A stretch of 64,000 bases of DNA from Chalciporus piperatus (lineage: Eukaryota; Basidiomycota; Agaricomycetes; Boletales; Boletaceae): NCBI GenBank assembly GCA_038093975.1, contig JBBPTG010000103.1, positions 25,204 through 89,203 on the forward strand, given 5' to 3'. How positions within the stretch are numbered: position 1 is the stretch's first letter; every line of letters begins with the position of its first letter. A program made the translations under genes and the position numbers. Shown piece after piece: positions 37,676 to 48,883 of the stretch. The notes under the pieces were generated by a model. That model was given only the letters and a program-made list of their open reading frames with translations. It ran no database searches and was not told the DNA's origin.

Positions 37676-40013
37676 TCATGACTGTGACTGTACAGATTTG
37701 AGAATATATCCCTCAAGCCCCCCGCATACCCAGAGCTCCTGCACACTCGCACCAACTGTCCGCACGGCGTACTGGTTTTCGCCATGAGCACTTTTGACGA
37801 CAACAGACCCATCCCGCATGCTGATGCGAATCTCGTGCCCCTCATTCACGGTAAGCTCTCCCTTCTTACCCCCGCTGCCGCGTTTGCCGTCCTTGGCATA
37901 CGCATCCGTGAGGTCCTTTACGAGCTCGGGACACTCTAAGCACACCAGCCCATTATTGATCGCGTTGCGTTTGAAGATGTCCCCGAACGAGCCTGCGACG
38001 ACGACAGGAATACCTGCAGCCTTGAGCGCGGTTGCGGCTTGCTCGCGGGACGATCCGGTACCAAAATTATATCCTGAGACCAATATGATACCCTCCTTCG
38101 TGACGTTATTGTTTTCCGTTGACGTAGAAGAAGCGGAATTTTGGCGTTGCTCAGAGATCAACGAAGCGACCATGCCTGCGAAGGAGGTATCATAGTTCTC
38201 CATCACAACTTGCGCTTGGCGCTCAAGTGTAATGTCGTCTTGGTAGGTGTATTTGCCAGGGTAGAGTGCATCGGTGTTCAGGTTATCTTGAGGTGCAAAC
38301 AGGAGGCGGCCTGAGAATGCAGATGGGAAGCCAGGGAAAAGAGGCTCGTCGGTCGTCTGTGTCGATGGGGTGGATGAGGTATCAATCGATTCGGTGGGGT
38401 TAACGTAGAATGTGGGTGCACCGCTTAGAGGTAACTTTGCGGTATCGAGCGAGTCTGGGCTGCAGATGTACCCTTTAATGGCACTGGCGGCGACCACAGC
38501 GGGGCTTGCCAAGTATGCCTGGGCTTTGGGGTGGCCCATACGACCCTTGTAGTTCCTGTTTGTTGCACTGATGCCTATCTCACCCTCCTCGAGCAGACCT
38601 GTGCCGAGACCGATGCACGGTCCACATCCTGCAGGGAGCACCTTGGCACCGGAGGCAATGAGGGCGTTCCAATACCCGAGCTGTTCAGACTCCTGCTGAA
38701 CTGTCGAGCTCGCCGCAGCGATGTAGAACTCGACTCCTGGTGCAACCTTGTTTCCCTCCATCACAGCCGCCGCCGCCGCAATGTCTGAGACACGTGAGTT
38801 GGTGCAGCTAACAAGGTAGGCTTTGTGAATGGGGATGTGGGCTTCTTCAAGCTGTGGTAACGGTGTGGATATTTTGACGCTATTTGGACCTGAGACGTGG
38901 GGGACCAGTGTGGAGAGGTCGAAAACGAGATGGGAGGAGTAAGATGCACCGGTATCGGAAGCGAGAGCGGCACTCCGAAGCGCATCGAGGCGGCGGCGGT
39001 TGAGACGAGGGTGTTCAGGGGGAGCGGGGATACCCGGGGTGCCTAAACTGAACGAACGGAGTTCGACCTTCTTGAGTGTTTGTTCATACCATTCTAGAAG
39101 AGTCTGATCAACTGGGAAAACGCCAACGAGGGCTCCCCATTCCGTTGTCATGTTTGCGATGGTAAGACGTTCGTCAACGGAAAGGGCAGCGACACCTTCG
39201 CCAGTGAACTCAATGGCGGCATTAAGAACCTCGTCTTTGTTGAACGAGCCGCAGAGGGCTACGATGACATCCTTGCCTGTTACGCCGGGGGGCAGTTTAC
39301 CTTTCAATTCGACCTTGACCATGCGAGGAACCTGCCACCATGTTTTCCCAGTCGCCCAGAGTGCAGCAGCGTCCGTGCGGACAATCGGTGTGCCAACACA
39401 TCCGACACCACCGTACATGTTGCTGTGACTATCACTGGCAACTGTGAGGGTGTAGGGAAATGCGTATCCTTCCTCGACGAGGATTTGGTGTCCGATACCC
39501 CGGCCAGCAGGGTAAAAGTCGACACCGTGCTGGCGAGCAAATGATTCGATGGAAAGGTACTTCGCGAGGTTCTTTTCGGATTTGTTTTGGACATCATGAT
39601 CGAGGGTGAAGACAGGTTGCTTTGGGTTTGTGATCTCGGTCACTCCGATGGACTTGAACCTGTCATTGAGACTCTCAGTAACCATAAGCAGCACAAGAAG
39701 AGGGAGGGGATACACACTTGGAAATGACTGGCCCTGTGTTATCGTGTGTCATGACATGCTCCGGGCGAATCATGACATAGTCTCCTGCTTTGATGACCTT
39801 TCCATTGGGAACGTCCACTGCGTACTTTTGCACGACCTTTTCAATGATAGTTTGTGGGATGGACGAGGCAGTCGCGAGGTAACGAGTATATGAGCAGGGA
39901 CGGCATCGTGCCCGCAATGGCGGTATGCCCGAAGGGAATCGCATTGTGTACGACCTGGGCCTTTTCAGTAATTCAAGGCTTCCGATGCGACACTCAAAGT
40001 GTGGTAGAACCAA
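37676..40013 (-). CDS. LYS4: Homoaconitase, mitochondrial
   Basis: Converts homocitrate/homoaconitate to homoisocitrate in the fungal alpha-aminoadipate lysine pathway. The N-terminus (MVLPHFECRIGSLELLKRP, or second Met at 39944) is basic and Arg-rich, fitting a mitochondrial presequence. An exon ends HVMTHDNTGPVISK; after one short intron a single long exon carries the rest. Aconitase landmarks are present: DHDVQNKS, PAGRGIGHQILVEEG, SDSHSNMYGG, the iron-sulfur ligands SCTNSR (about 38800) and GCGPCIG (about 38620), TNRNYKGRMG, and the swivel-domain GYNFGTGSSREQAATAL (about 38050). Ends KSVQSQS. Length about 730 aa is right. About 300 nt of gene-free convergent spacer precede it at 37376-37675. 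Confidence 0.95.
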
Positions 40014-40893
40014 GGTAGAATCAAGCGTAGTTCGTTCGCTTGTCGCAGAAACGCGTGTTGCTCCCAGACTTTATCATGCACTGCAGTGACTTGACACGAT
40101 GTTTGCACGACTCGGACCCGCTTGACCTTGTGCCAACTCTTGGAGCGATCTGATCATTTGCAGAGGCTATGGCTCTTCCGAAGTACGATCTGGCTACCAA
40201 ATGACAGGCTACGTTGTCTTCGCCAGCCAGACGTGCTGTTGGGCGCAGCGAATCTACGTACCCGTCGCCAGCTGGACTATGTTCTTGCATATCAATCCCT
40301 ACGATGTCTGGCTCTTTGCTGCACCGGCTGGTACTAACGCTAACATTTCCTCAGTATCTCAAGCTTTGTTAGGCCACTCAGACAAAGTGATTTTCCCCCC
40401 CCCCTAGTGCCATTTGCATCTCAAAGACGTGGTTGGACGCTGTCCATATCGCCGAGTGTGATCGGTCTCGCCATGCATGCGACCGGTCTGGCCCTGGACG
40501 CCAGATCCAAGCAGAATTCCAATGACATGCTACGTCACAATGTTCGCTCTCTGTGCTGGCACAAAGCACCACAGAACCTACCCGCCCACTACCCTCCCCT
40601 TCCTCGCTGAAAAGTGGGCATATAGTACGTATCCGTTTCCATTTAGTCCTACGAATTTCATACGTGCTTGACCAGCGAGACTTTGTAGCGTCGGGCGGGT
40701 ATCGAGTTCCATATGCTGATGTGTGAATGATCGTCGACGTCATAATCTTCAACACCACTAACATCTCACCGTCCCCAGCACTATAAAAGCTAGGCCCTCC
40801 CGCTCACCTCTTCTTTCCCCAAAATTAGTTGCACACTCCCGCCCACTCTTCTCTCGCATCAGTCTTCACCAATCCATCTACTTTCACCCCGCC
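40014..40893. other. Divergent promoter region between homoaconitase and an unrecognised gene
   Basis: A poly-C run lies at about 40396-40405. Short frames such as 40201-40407 plus carry no motif I know. A TATA box is near the right end (separate entry). Confidence 0.5.
40792..40798 (+). promoter_or_regulatory. TATA box (TATAAAA) upstream of the 40894 gene
   Basis: TATAAAA lies 96 nt before the ATG, followed by a C/T-rich leader (CTCACCTCTTCTTTCCCC). Typical of strongly expressed fungal promoters. Confidence 0.6.
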
Positions 40894-42364
40894 ATGAAGA
40901 TCACCGACGCCGCGCTCGCTGGCGAGCGCTTTCCTGTCCCCAATCAGGGCGGCGTCTGCTCGAGGAAGATCTTCAAGTTCGAGAGCATTACAACTGGCAT
41001 CGAAACCAAGTTACCCGCATCGGAAAGCACGGTAAGTGCATAAATCTCGCCCGCTGGAATAGAGGTGCTGACAACCGGTTGTATCACTCTCGCCCTGAAG
41101 ATGCGCTCCTCATCGCCGCTCGAGCCACGCGCTGATTTCCGAGCGAAGCAGCAGAGAAAATTCTTTTTGGAGCTCATGTCAGCGAAGGAAGACGTTGGTA
41201 AGTTGCTCAAGCAGACTGCACGGGTTTCTCCAGCTGACTCGTTCCTCAAGCCTCTCGTCGAGGAACATCTCGCCGTCCGCCATCCCCAGCGTCCCGTCAT
41301 CCCCACTGTCCCTCTCTCGGCGCGCCAACTCTGGCGTCCGTGTCGTCCGGACTTTCGAGTCACTCGCACCTCTGGAGACAAGGTGGTGGCTTCGCTCATT
41401 TGTCACAGCAAGCGTCTAGTCGACGAGCACATCAAAGTCTCCCCCACTTCGTGCAGCCGAGAGGTAAGCGTGGTTGAGATCATCGATGTGTTGATTACCG
41501 TTGATGCCCCGCCGGATCGACTCGATGATCTAGGTCTCTAAGACATTGTACATACCAGCCCGTAGTTTGGATCCGTGCATACAAAAATGCAGCACTTCCC
41601 CGACCTCCAGGACCATACCTACGTGCCGGTGACAAAGAGGGATTGAAGCTCCTCGACCGCGCATTAGTCCAATCTACAAAGTTGGAACCTTGGTCTGCTC
41701 GCAACTTCGATCTGCATGCTGTTCGCACATTCCCCAGAGTTGGCGACTATCTGAATCAGTGGCATTTCCCGCAATGGGGGTCATGGTTTATCACAACCAT
41801 CGAGTCATCCGTGGTCTATCGCAACCTCCGCTCCGATGACCCGCAAACTCATGTCTTGTTTCGTTTGGACGACTCCAGCGGAGGCATCAATCGCTTCATG
41901 TGTGCTGACACGGTCACTCTTGTGGGTCATCCCATCACATACGTGCTTCTCAGGCCTCGGAAAAGTGCTTATCCACTGTAAGTTTTAATTGTATCGAACC
42001 AGTGATTGATGGCATGAACACGCGATAGGACCCTATTGAAGATCGTTGGCCACTCTCGTTCTTCACTCTCGCTAGAAGCCGCCATTCCCCTTTCATATCC
42101 ACGACACGATGAAGTCCGCGATATGACTGCTGGTCCAAGATACGTCTGTATGTATACACTGGCGCGCCAGATGACGGGGAATTTAGTTTCGCGCTGCTCG
42201 ACGTGACAACGGAGAGGATATACCATCTTCCACCATTCAAGTCTACCATGGTATGTCGTCTCATGGTTGGAGCGTACCATCATCCGACAGTCAACAAGAA
42301 CCACCGGTTACACCCATTCCTCCTGGTCCATCCCCTGGCCAATCTTCCTTGTCGTCCACATTGA
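40894..42364 (+). CDS. Unrecognised gene, possibly interrupted
   Basis: I do not recognise the family. A TATA-led start gives MKITDAALAGERFPVPNQGG. Coding-like blocks follow through short introns: RADFRAKQQRKFFLELMSAKEDV, VIPTVPLSARQLWRPCRPDF, KLLDRALVQSTKLEPWSARNFDLHAVRTFP, QWHFPQWGSWFITTIESS, THVLFRLDDSSGGINRFMCADTVTLVGHPITYVLL. A later block, LYVYTGAPDDGEFSFALLDVTTERIYHLPPF (about 42140-42240), is preceded in the same frame by TGA at 42110-42112, so either an intron is missed or the gene has a nonsense change. No signal peptide or membrane helix. Right end is set at the next stop, 42364, and is weak. Confidence 0.5.
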
Positions 42365-43956
42365 CAAGGTTCCTCGCCTGGGTTTTCGACTCACCCCTTG
42401 GTGAGCGTTGATGTTCTCTGACCCGTCACCCGTCGCACCTAATAGATCATTTGCAGCAGCCCTTGGCGGTTCAAAGTTATCTCTAATAGCGGTAACGAGT
42501 TCGTCAATGCACAACTTGAAATCCGGGTATATTTTCTTCGTATGTCCTGTTGTTGTGCGCCTCGCCCTGGTGTTTAAATTTGACTGACGCTCCCCGCATG
42601 GTAGTAACTGCACCCTCTCGTCAATCGAAACATCAAAACCCACAAAAATTTTCCAAATCGACGGACAGCTGGCTATCTGGTAAGCCTTATGGGCTTGTTG
42701 AATCAGAATTTCCTAGTTTGCATAAGCACAAAAAAAGTCACAAACTTTGAAAACCACGGAAAAAAATCGCAAAAATCGCAAAAGCATTATATGAGTACAG
42801 CCCTCGTAGTGACTGGTAGTCTTCCTCCTCTGGGTACGTTTTTTTCCCTCGATTGCAACGCAATTCAGCGTTAACATTGTCTATGATTCAGTTTCAGTCT
42901 CGTCGCATCTTTACTTTACTATAACCATTAATCAACATCCCTACTCTTCTCAACGCTCGTTCCGCATCGGGTGGATGACTTCAGATGGACGTGGGGAATG
43001 GTAGCCTTCGTTACATGCTGCACCACCGGTTTCCCCTTATGCGATCTGCATCCCGCTACATCGCACCCATCGCCGTTCTACAGAGGACTGTCCAACCTCC
43101 TTTGTGCGCTAGAGATTTTTTGTTTGGACCTTTTCATTGGTTGTGGTAAGTTTTACCCTCACTTGATCGCCTGTGCCCTCATGCAGTAGGGCAGACATAA
43201 GCATTGGCATGGCTCTGCGCATTTGACCAGATATTCTGCCATGCCAGAGCAACGGCCTCCCCCAACAACCACCCGTCTCTATCCTCGTATTCATCCAGCC
43301 CATTCGAGATTGGTTGAAGAAAACCTTGATCCTCCCGGCTCGTACCCTCTTGGGAATCCTGGAACCTCAGGCAAGTTTCATTGGCTTTCAAAATTGGTTC
43401 GTCCTTGGTCTTCTGTCGCTGTTGTGATTTACTGACCGCTCATACGAGTGCGATAAGATCCCAAAGCGAGTTGTTTAATTTATTCTGGTTCTCGTCGACG
43501 TCACCCTATCCGCTCCCACTTCCCCAGCCTCGTTCCCGCCTGTCATCGACTACACGGAGTAGCGGAAGCTTGGGGCGTCGACGGTTAGACTGGTGACCAA
43601 TCCGTCTATGAGGCAAGCCGTTCAACAACACAAGAGAAAAAAAGCTTGCCTCATAGACGAATTGGTCACCAGTCTAGTCGACGGTCGTCGACTTTGATTC
43701 TTTAATTCATAATCCTTTTGGACATTTGATTACTTTTGTGAATAATACCGATACCCTACTTGTTACGAAAGGCTGGACTGATTGCAATTGTGAATCCGCG
43801 CAAGCCATGACTGAACAGAGAGTGGTTGACTTTTGGCGTATCTTGGAATGCCAGTGGTCACCAGTCTGATGCCAGTCGTCGGAAGGGGAAATGATACATG
43901 ACGATCTATTCTCTTGAGCTAATACACAAGACGAACAGCGAAACATCGGTATGGTA
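42365..43956. other. Long spacer with a hairpin, no gene recognised
   Basis: A-rich patches (about 42725-42790) and motif-free frames. The one clear structure is the inverted repeat at 43577-43682, plus a 13-nt echo of it at 43855-43867. Confidence 0.5.
43577..43682. repeat. Near-perfect inverted repeat (hairpin)
   Basis: Arm one is 43577-43618 and arm two 43644-43682. Both begin or end with GTCGAC and share a 36-bp core with one mismatch (TAGACTGGTGACCAAT to CTATGAGGCAAGC), separated by a 25-nt A-rich loop. TGGTCACCAGTCT recurs at 43855-43867. Could be a small-RNA precursor, a terminator or a tiny foldback element. Confidence 0.85.
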
Positions 43957-44792
43957 CTATGCAGAGGCAGTCATCGTGACGGGGGCAGCTACAGGCGGTG
44001 GCACGGCTTTCTCCACAGGCTTTTCCGAATGTGCAGCGGAGGCCTCGGGGGAATTTGAATGAGTGATCTTTGCCTTTTTCTTCTTCTTTAGCAGCCCTAA
44101 AGACATTGATTGATAATGTGTTTGATTCCGCTGAGAAGGACGGACGAACCTGCAGACACAGCGGACTTTACGTTGTCCACTAATTCTCGGCTTTCCTCGA
44201 GGAATTCTATATCGTCGAAACGATGCTTCTTCCCGGCCAAAGACTCGGGATCTGCTGAAGAAGAAGCGATCTTTCTCTCGAGGGCCTCGAGCTTGGCTTT
44301 CTTAGCCTCCGTTGCGGCCATCTTGCGGTCTTGTTCGCTTTCCATGTAATCAACCAGCCTGGATGGGATGTATGTTAGACACGAGCACATTACTTGAGAA
44401 GAGGTGCCAAAATACCGTTTGGCAGTCTTGATGGTGCTAAGCCTGCGACCGCTGAGATCCCTGCACGAGTCGTTATTGTTCGTCTTCTGGCTGCTCATAC
44501 GACCACCGGCTGCACGAAGCTGCGACCCGAAACCACCCTTTCCACCACGAAGACGGGGGATGAGCCGCAGAGAGACGAGATCTGAGTGGTCGTCATGTAG
44601 TTCGGATACGAGGGTGAATGGGGTGATCGAGCCACTGTGGGGTGAGATTTGGAGGGTTTCTGGTGGAGGAAGATTTGGGTAGCGGGCAGAGAGCAGGTCA
44701 TAAATGTCGCTTATGGGAGTATCTGAAGGGACTCTGAGAGATAAAGTGGGGAAAGGAGGAAAAGTGGAGAAGAGAACGCTGGTGGACTCCAT
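43957..44792 (-). CDS. SDE2: Sde2 homologue (ubiquitin-like N-domain, splicing/telomere factor)
   Basis: In fission yeast the ubiquitin-like N-domain of Sde2 is cut after GG, and the C-part starting with Lys joins the spliceosome. Start chosen at [21 protein letters not shown] (44792); an upstream in-frame Met at 44882 is less likely. The beta-grasp domain spans about residues 1-85, then [20 protein letters not shown], which includes the cleavage GG~KGG and the invariant block. [14 protein letters not shown] follows, then after an intron a Lys/Glu-rich helix ([23 protein letters not shown]) and [24 protein letters not shown]. After another intron, KKKKKAKI and a Pro/Ala tail end at 43957. The processing site is intact. 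Confidence 0.93.
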
Positions 44793-44904
44793 GGCGGTGG
44801 ATGACAAGGACGAGTATCCGAATAAGGCAATCGTGGAGAGAGGGGCCCTACCGTGCATCAAAGTGACTTTGCAACTTACCATCCATCACTGACCGGTACT
44901 GACC

Positions 44905-46207
44905 ATGGATACACTCACCAGAGAATCTCCATTGTTCGTCTGGCCTGTTCAGTTCTGCATCGCAACCACAATCGTAGTATATGTCCTCTCCCTTGTCACT
45001 GGCAATGTCTCCCAGGTAGACAGACTCTGGACATTCCTCCCAGCGATATACACAACCTACTTTGCTCTCTTGCCGTCGTGGCCTCGTAGCTCACAGGTGT
45101 TCCTCCGCCCATACACCCCCGAAACAGTCCCCAGCTCCGTCGCTGATACGTACAGTCCCCGCGCACTCCTCATGATGGCTTTGGTCGTAAGTCCCGTGAA
45201 ATACATCCCCTGACAAACGAGCCTAACATTGATACAGGTCACCTGGATGCTCCGGTGTGTTCTCGACGAGATTATCTCTCAAATTGATAACGATTCTGAC
45301 ATGACGTACAGGCTCTCGTACAACACCTGGCGACGAGGTCTCTTCAGCTTGTAGGTACCCTTCCTGTTGAGTCGACAAGTGATTGATTCCATGTATCTAT
45401 AGTAACGACGAGGACTACCGCTGGGCGATTCTTCGGCAGAAGATTCCTGTTTGGTTATTCCAGGTCTTCAACCTCACCTTCATTGGTATGTTCTCCTTTC
45501 TTGCATGCATACCATCCTCATCATTCCGCTCAGCCATCGCTCAGAATATCATCCTCTTCCTCCTCGGCGTCCCTGCACAAATAGCCGTCACCCAGCCCCA
45601 TACCGGTCTCGTTGCATCTGACTATGTTCTTGGCACACTTGGCTTCTTGACGCTCTTGACCGAGTTCATTTCGGACAACCAGCAATACTCGTATCAGACC
45701 TTCAAGCATTCAGGTAAATTGAACCCCAACGAATGGTTAGGAGCACGTATCGCTTGGACGAAACGAGATGCAGAGAGAGGTTTCGTCACGAGGGGTCTGT
45801 GGGCATGGTCCAGACACCCCAACTTCTTGTGTGAACAATCTTTCTGGGTAAGACAGCTCGTCTCATCCCGACGTGTAACTCACTGCGCCTCCGTATTCCA
45901 GATCATCATCAATTTGATCCCGTTGTTGAATGGAGACGGACCGTGGGCGGATGCATGGCCAACGTCACTCAGCTCATTGGCACCTCTGACCCCTTGTCTT
46001 GTGCTGTGCACACTGTTCTTCTCGTCCGTCAAGTTCTCGGAGGGGATTTCGCAGTCCAAGTATCCAGGATACAAAGCATACCAACGGCGGGTCGCAATGT
46101 TTGTGCCGCTGTTCACTCCATTATGGGGTGCATTGTTGCATGCGCGAGGAAAGAAGAGAGCTGTAGATGAGTTGCTGTTCGGACAAGATGGAAAGAAGAG
46201 CGAGTAG
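44905..46207 (+). CDS. DUF1295 / steroid-reductase-like integral membrane protein
   Basis: Starts MDTLTRESPLFVWPVQFCIATTIVVYVLSLVTGNVSQVDRLWTFLP; NxSxxDRLW-type text is the DUF1295 hallmark. Spliced exons give TWMLR, LSYNTWRRGLFSLNDEDYRWAILR, a helix near FQVFNLTFI, IILFLLGVPAQIAV, LGTLGFLTLLTEFISDNQQYSYQ, then GLWAWSRHPNFLCEQSFW, the RHPNYxxE motif of the steroid 5-alpha-reductase/ICMT fold (about 45810). It ends with KYPGYKAYQRR and FVPLFTPL. About six membrane helices. The substrate is unknown; relatives are predicted NAD(P)H-dependent lipid reductases. Only 112 nt from the divergent SDE2 start. Confidence 0.85.
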
Positions 46208-46672
46208 CCGTCATGCTGGCCGCTGTCACCTGTTGTACGTCGCTTGGAGATATTTATGGGGAGTGGCAACGCCCAGCCAAATTTGAACTCCGCCCGTGCA
46301 TTCCTTGTCGCATAAAGGGGTGTCCCAGACAAACACCAACACCTGCAGGCTCAAGATCCACGAACTGTGAAAACTTTGTATGGAGACTTCGGTACAAAAT
46401 GTTAAGGTCGTTGCAACCCATGTAAAATATCTTTGGAAAATACAAGGTTGAACAGGGAATACTCATAAAGACATATCTCCACTTCGAATTACCATTTTTT
46501 TTACATCGAATGCAATCAGAACACGAAAAAACTCACATCCCGATACAAAAACCTACAGCCCGAACGCCATCAATAGTCCTCCCGTGGGGCGAACATCCAA
46601 CACTCTATATTGCGCTGACTAAGCAAATGTGAGCGCGCCATGGACGCGTCAAGACGCGACTGTTGAGGGAGG
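46208..46672. other. Boundary spacer between gene-dense and transposon-rich parts
   Basis: No coding signal. Everything to the left is gene-dense and repeat-poor; everything to the right is dominated by mobile DNA. Confidence 0.4.
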
Positions 46673-47743
46673 TTGTTGCCAATGCAGGTCTATAGCTCGA
46701 AGAGAGACCGCTGGAACCCATCCAAAAGCCGGTCCAACAAACAGAAAGCTCACATAGCTCGTCTCAACACCACTCGGAAAGGAAATGACGAGAATGACCC
46801 TCTCCCTTCTCAACCACTTGCCATGGCTGAACCCCGCGCCATCGAGAAGCTAAGGAAAATGCTCGCGGATCAAAGAGAACAAGCAACCACCTACGAAAGA
46901 AAGTACCGGAGCGAACGCAAACGGGCCACGCGCAGGGGCCAGTCCATCTCACTGCTGAAGGAGCGATGCAAAGTGCTTACAGTCAAGCACAACAACCAAA
47001 CTGTTGGTCTTCAAGCCCTTCAGATGCGCCACAAAGCACTCGTCAAGCGAAATCACGCACTTTACATGCGTTTAACGCGTTTAAACACGTCCAAGAAGCA
47101 TGTTATTGCAGCTGTTGGCAGTAGCTTGCCAGTAACCCCTAAACCCACCTTTTGCCTCAAGGAACGTGGTGTGTTCACGGACACTTCATGCGAAGTTGTT
47201 CGTGATCTTGTTGCCAAGCTTGATGTCCCGATATCAAAGGTTAACTCGGCAATTAAAGTCGTCGCCAATGCAATGGGTGTCGAGATGGAGGGCTCCATAA
47301 GCAGTCGAAGTGCTCGCCGGATGGTATTGGAGGGTGGCATGGCTGCTGAAACACAACTGGTTGATGAGATCGGGCAAGCTGCTGGTAGGAATCATGATAT
47401 CTTACCCGAATATAGGCTAAACGAACAACAGGGTTAACATTGAGCTGCGACGGGACAACACACAAGAATATCAACTACCAGTCCCATCACGTCACCTATC
47501 ATTTGCCCAATGGCAAGGTGGCAACACGGTTCGCTGGAGTTCTACACGAGGTCAATCATACGAGCGAGACCCAACTCGGGGGCTGGAAAGAGCGGATCTC
47601 ATCCATGTACTCGACATACAATCAAGTCCAGCAGAACAATGTACCTGCCGATACACGTGAATTTGTCTCAAAGGCAAAAGGGATGCTCACTGATCATGCA
47701 GAGGATCAAAAGAAACTCACACGGCTCTTTTCGGACTGGAAGC
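46673..47743 (+). pseudogene. 3'-truncated coiled-coil protein of a multicopy agaricomycete family
   Basis: Opens with a basic region (KRDRWNPSKSRSNKQKAH), then a long Lys/Arg/Glu coiled coil (MLADQREQATTYERKYRSERKRATRRGQ... MRHKALVKRNHALYMRL). It ends SRSARRMVLEGGMAAETQLVDEIGQAAG; a 47-nt intron (47385-47431) joins to LTLSCDGTTHKNINYQSHHVTY. The text goes on as NGKVATRFAGVLHEVNHTSETQLGGWKERISSMYSTYNQV...LTDHAEDQKKLTRLFSDWKLK and is cut at 47743 by the LTR, which supplies a false stop at 47772. I remember this domain order from many agaricomycete genomes, where it looks like mobile-element cargo; that is memory, not a search. The start ATG is uncertain. Confidence 0.6.
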
Positions 47744-48219
47744 TGAAACGACTCAACTCAACTAAGAGCTAAGACTCACACTAGACAATAGCGAGCCGAT
47801 GAACTTGGCTGAGGTTCGATGAGGAAACTCCAGGAGAACAAGACTGGGGAGTCCAGTGCTTGTTGACCCGGATTTATATACTATTGTCAATGTTTGTACA
47901 TGTTGTGGCTAAACCTTATCGTAGGTGACTGGGTATGACTCATACTGACTACTAGCCAATAGCGTAACTAGCTCTACTGCGGAATGAGTAAGCGTGAGTC
48001 ATATGATGAGTAATGCTGACTGATGCTGACGAGTGAGCGGTGAGTCATCAGTTAGTAAGCGAAGGTCTAGACCTAGCTTATGTAAGTAAGTCACGTGATA
48101 CGATAAGATAAGATAACAAAAGAGAAAGTGAAACGACTAAGTCCACGAAACGAAGAGAAACCTAGTAAGCGTAATGGAATGTAGGGATGATTAGGATAAG
48201 GAATGAAGCGTTCGTAACA
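47744..48219 (-). repeat. 3' LTR
   Basis: 476 bp. Plus-strand ends are TGAAACG...CGTAACA; in coding orientation TGTTACG...CGTTTCA. TATATAAA-type box and the 11-nt AGAACAAGACT (47835-47845 plus) match the 5' LTR. Also holds TGACTCA (47936-47942), two TGAGTCA (47995-48001, 48041-48047), CACGTG and a GATAAGATAAGATAA run. Confidence 0.97.
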
Positions 48220-48232
48220 CTACCCCCTCTCT
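48220..48232 (-). promoter_or_regulatory. Polypurine tract of the retroelement
   Basis: On the minus strand AGAGAGGGGGTAG lies directly before the 3' LTR start TGTTACG. This is the expected plus-strand DNA primer site for reverse transcription. Confidence 0.85.
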
Positions 48233-48253
48233 ATGGATCGTATTCCTAGACGA

Positions 48254-48820
48254 TCAGACTTCGACGAGTGGACCTTGATTCATCCACGGTACCCCATTTG
48301 CTGGCGGAGCTACGGCAACCTGAAGGTTGTTGTTCGTCCAGGTTACTGGTGGTTCGAATGGGTTACCATCGTTTTCATCGACAGGAATAGGGTGGGGAGC
48401 ACCTACGAGTGCAGGGTCGGGAATAGGAGGTTGAGCGAGATCAGGCCAATTTGTGGGCCATTCCTGCTGATCAGGATTCTCCTGTTGTACCTCTACCACG
48501 TTGTCCCACTTGCTCAAATCCGGGTGCCATACGACGAGCTTCATCCACCTTGTCGTCCAGTCCCAGTTAACTTCGATAGACGTGGACCGTCTATTTACGA
48601 TCATCCGAGCGAACATGAGGTACTGAATGGCGATGGTAATGGCGACGATGGCGATGAAAGCGAGGAGGGAGGGGATGAGCATGCGGAGAATCCAACCGTT
48701 GCAGATGATGAAGATCATAAAGAGGAGGGAGAGGACGAAGTTGCCTCGATCCCGAGTAAAGTTTCGAATGAAGATGTCGCGGAGAACATTCTCCCAAGCG
48801 TAGACGTCGTTGAGGTCCAT
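48254..48820 (-). CDS. 3' accessory ORF of the retroelement, two predicted membrane helices
   Basis: A 188-aa intact frame in the env position, between pol (stop 48884) and the 3' LTR. It begins MDLNDVYAWENVLRDIF. Residues about 27-44 (NFVLSLLFMIFIICNGW) and 47-72 (MLIPSLLAFIAIVAITIAIQ) are strongly hydrophobic, separated by a very short turn. A Trp-rich part follows (VNWDWTTRWMKLVVWHPDLSKWDN), then an acidic Pro/Asn-rich tail ending GPLVEV. There is no signal peptide, furin-like site or Cys pattern of a known envelope protein, so I call it membrane accessory, not env. I know no fungal homologue. Intactness next to a young pol suggests it is kept. Confidence 0.72.
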   Translation of the reverse strand: MDLNDVYAWENVLRDIFIRNFTRDRGNFVLSLLFMIFIICNGWILRMLIPSLLAFIAIVAITIAIQYLMFARMIVNRRSTSIEVNWDWTTRWMKLVVWHPDLSKWDNVVEVQQENPDQQEWPTNWPDLAQPPIPDPALVGAPHPIPVDENDGNPFEPPVTWTNNNLQVAVAPPANGVPWMNQGPLVEV

Positions 48821-48883
48821 TGGTGATGATGGTGGTTTGTGGAAAAGAAACCGTGAGAGAGAAGACCGTCAAACATTAGTCTC

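Noticed and set aside
40378..40764. 128-aa minus frame between homoaconitase and the next gene
   Set aside because: Low-quality composition, no motif, and it crosses a poly-C run and promoter DNA.
48254..48820. Calling the 3' ORF a true envelope gene
   Set aside because: No signal peptide, cleavage site or cysteine pattern of known envelope proteins; only position and membrane helices fit.
48233..48826. 197-aa plus frame opposite the retroelement's 3' ORF
   Set aside because: It mirrors the minus ORF, has an acidic low-complexity end from reading the complement, and would oppose the element's transcript.
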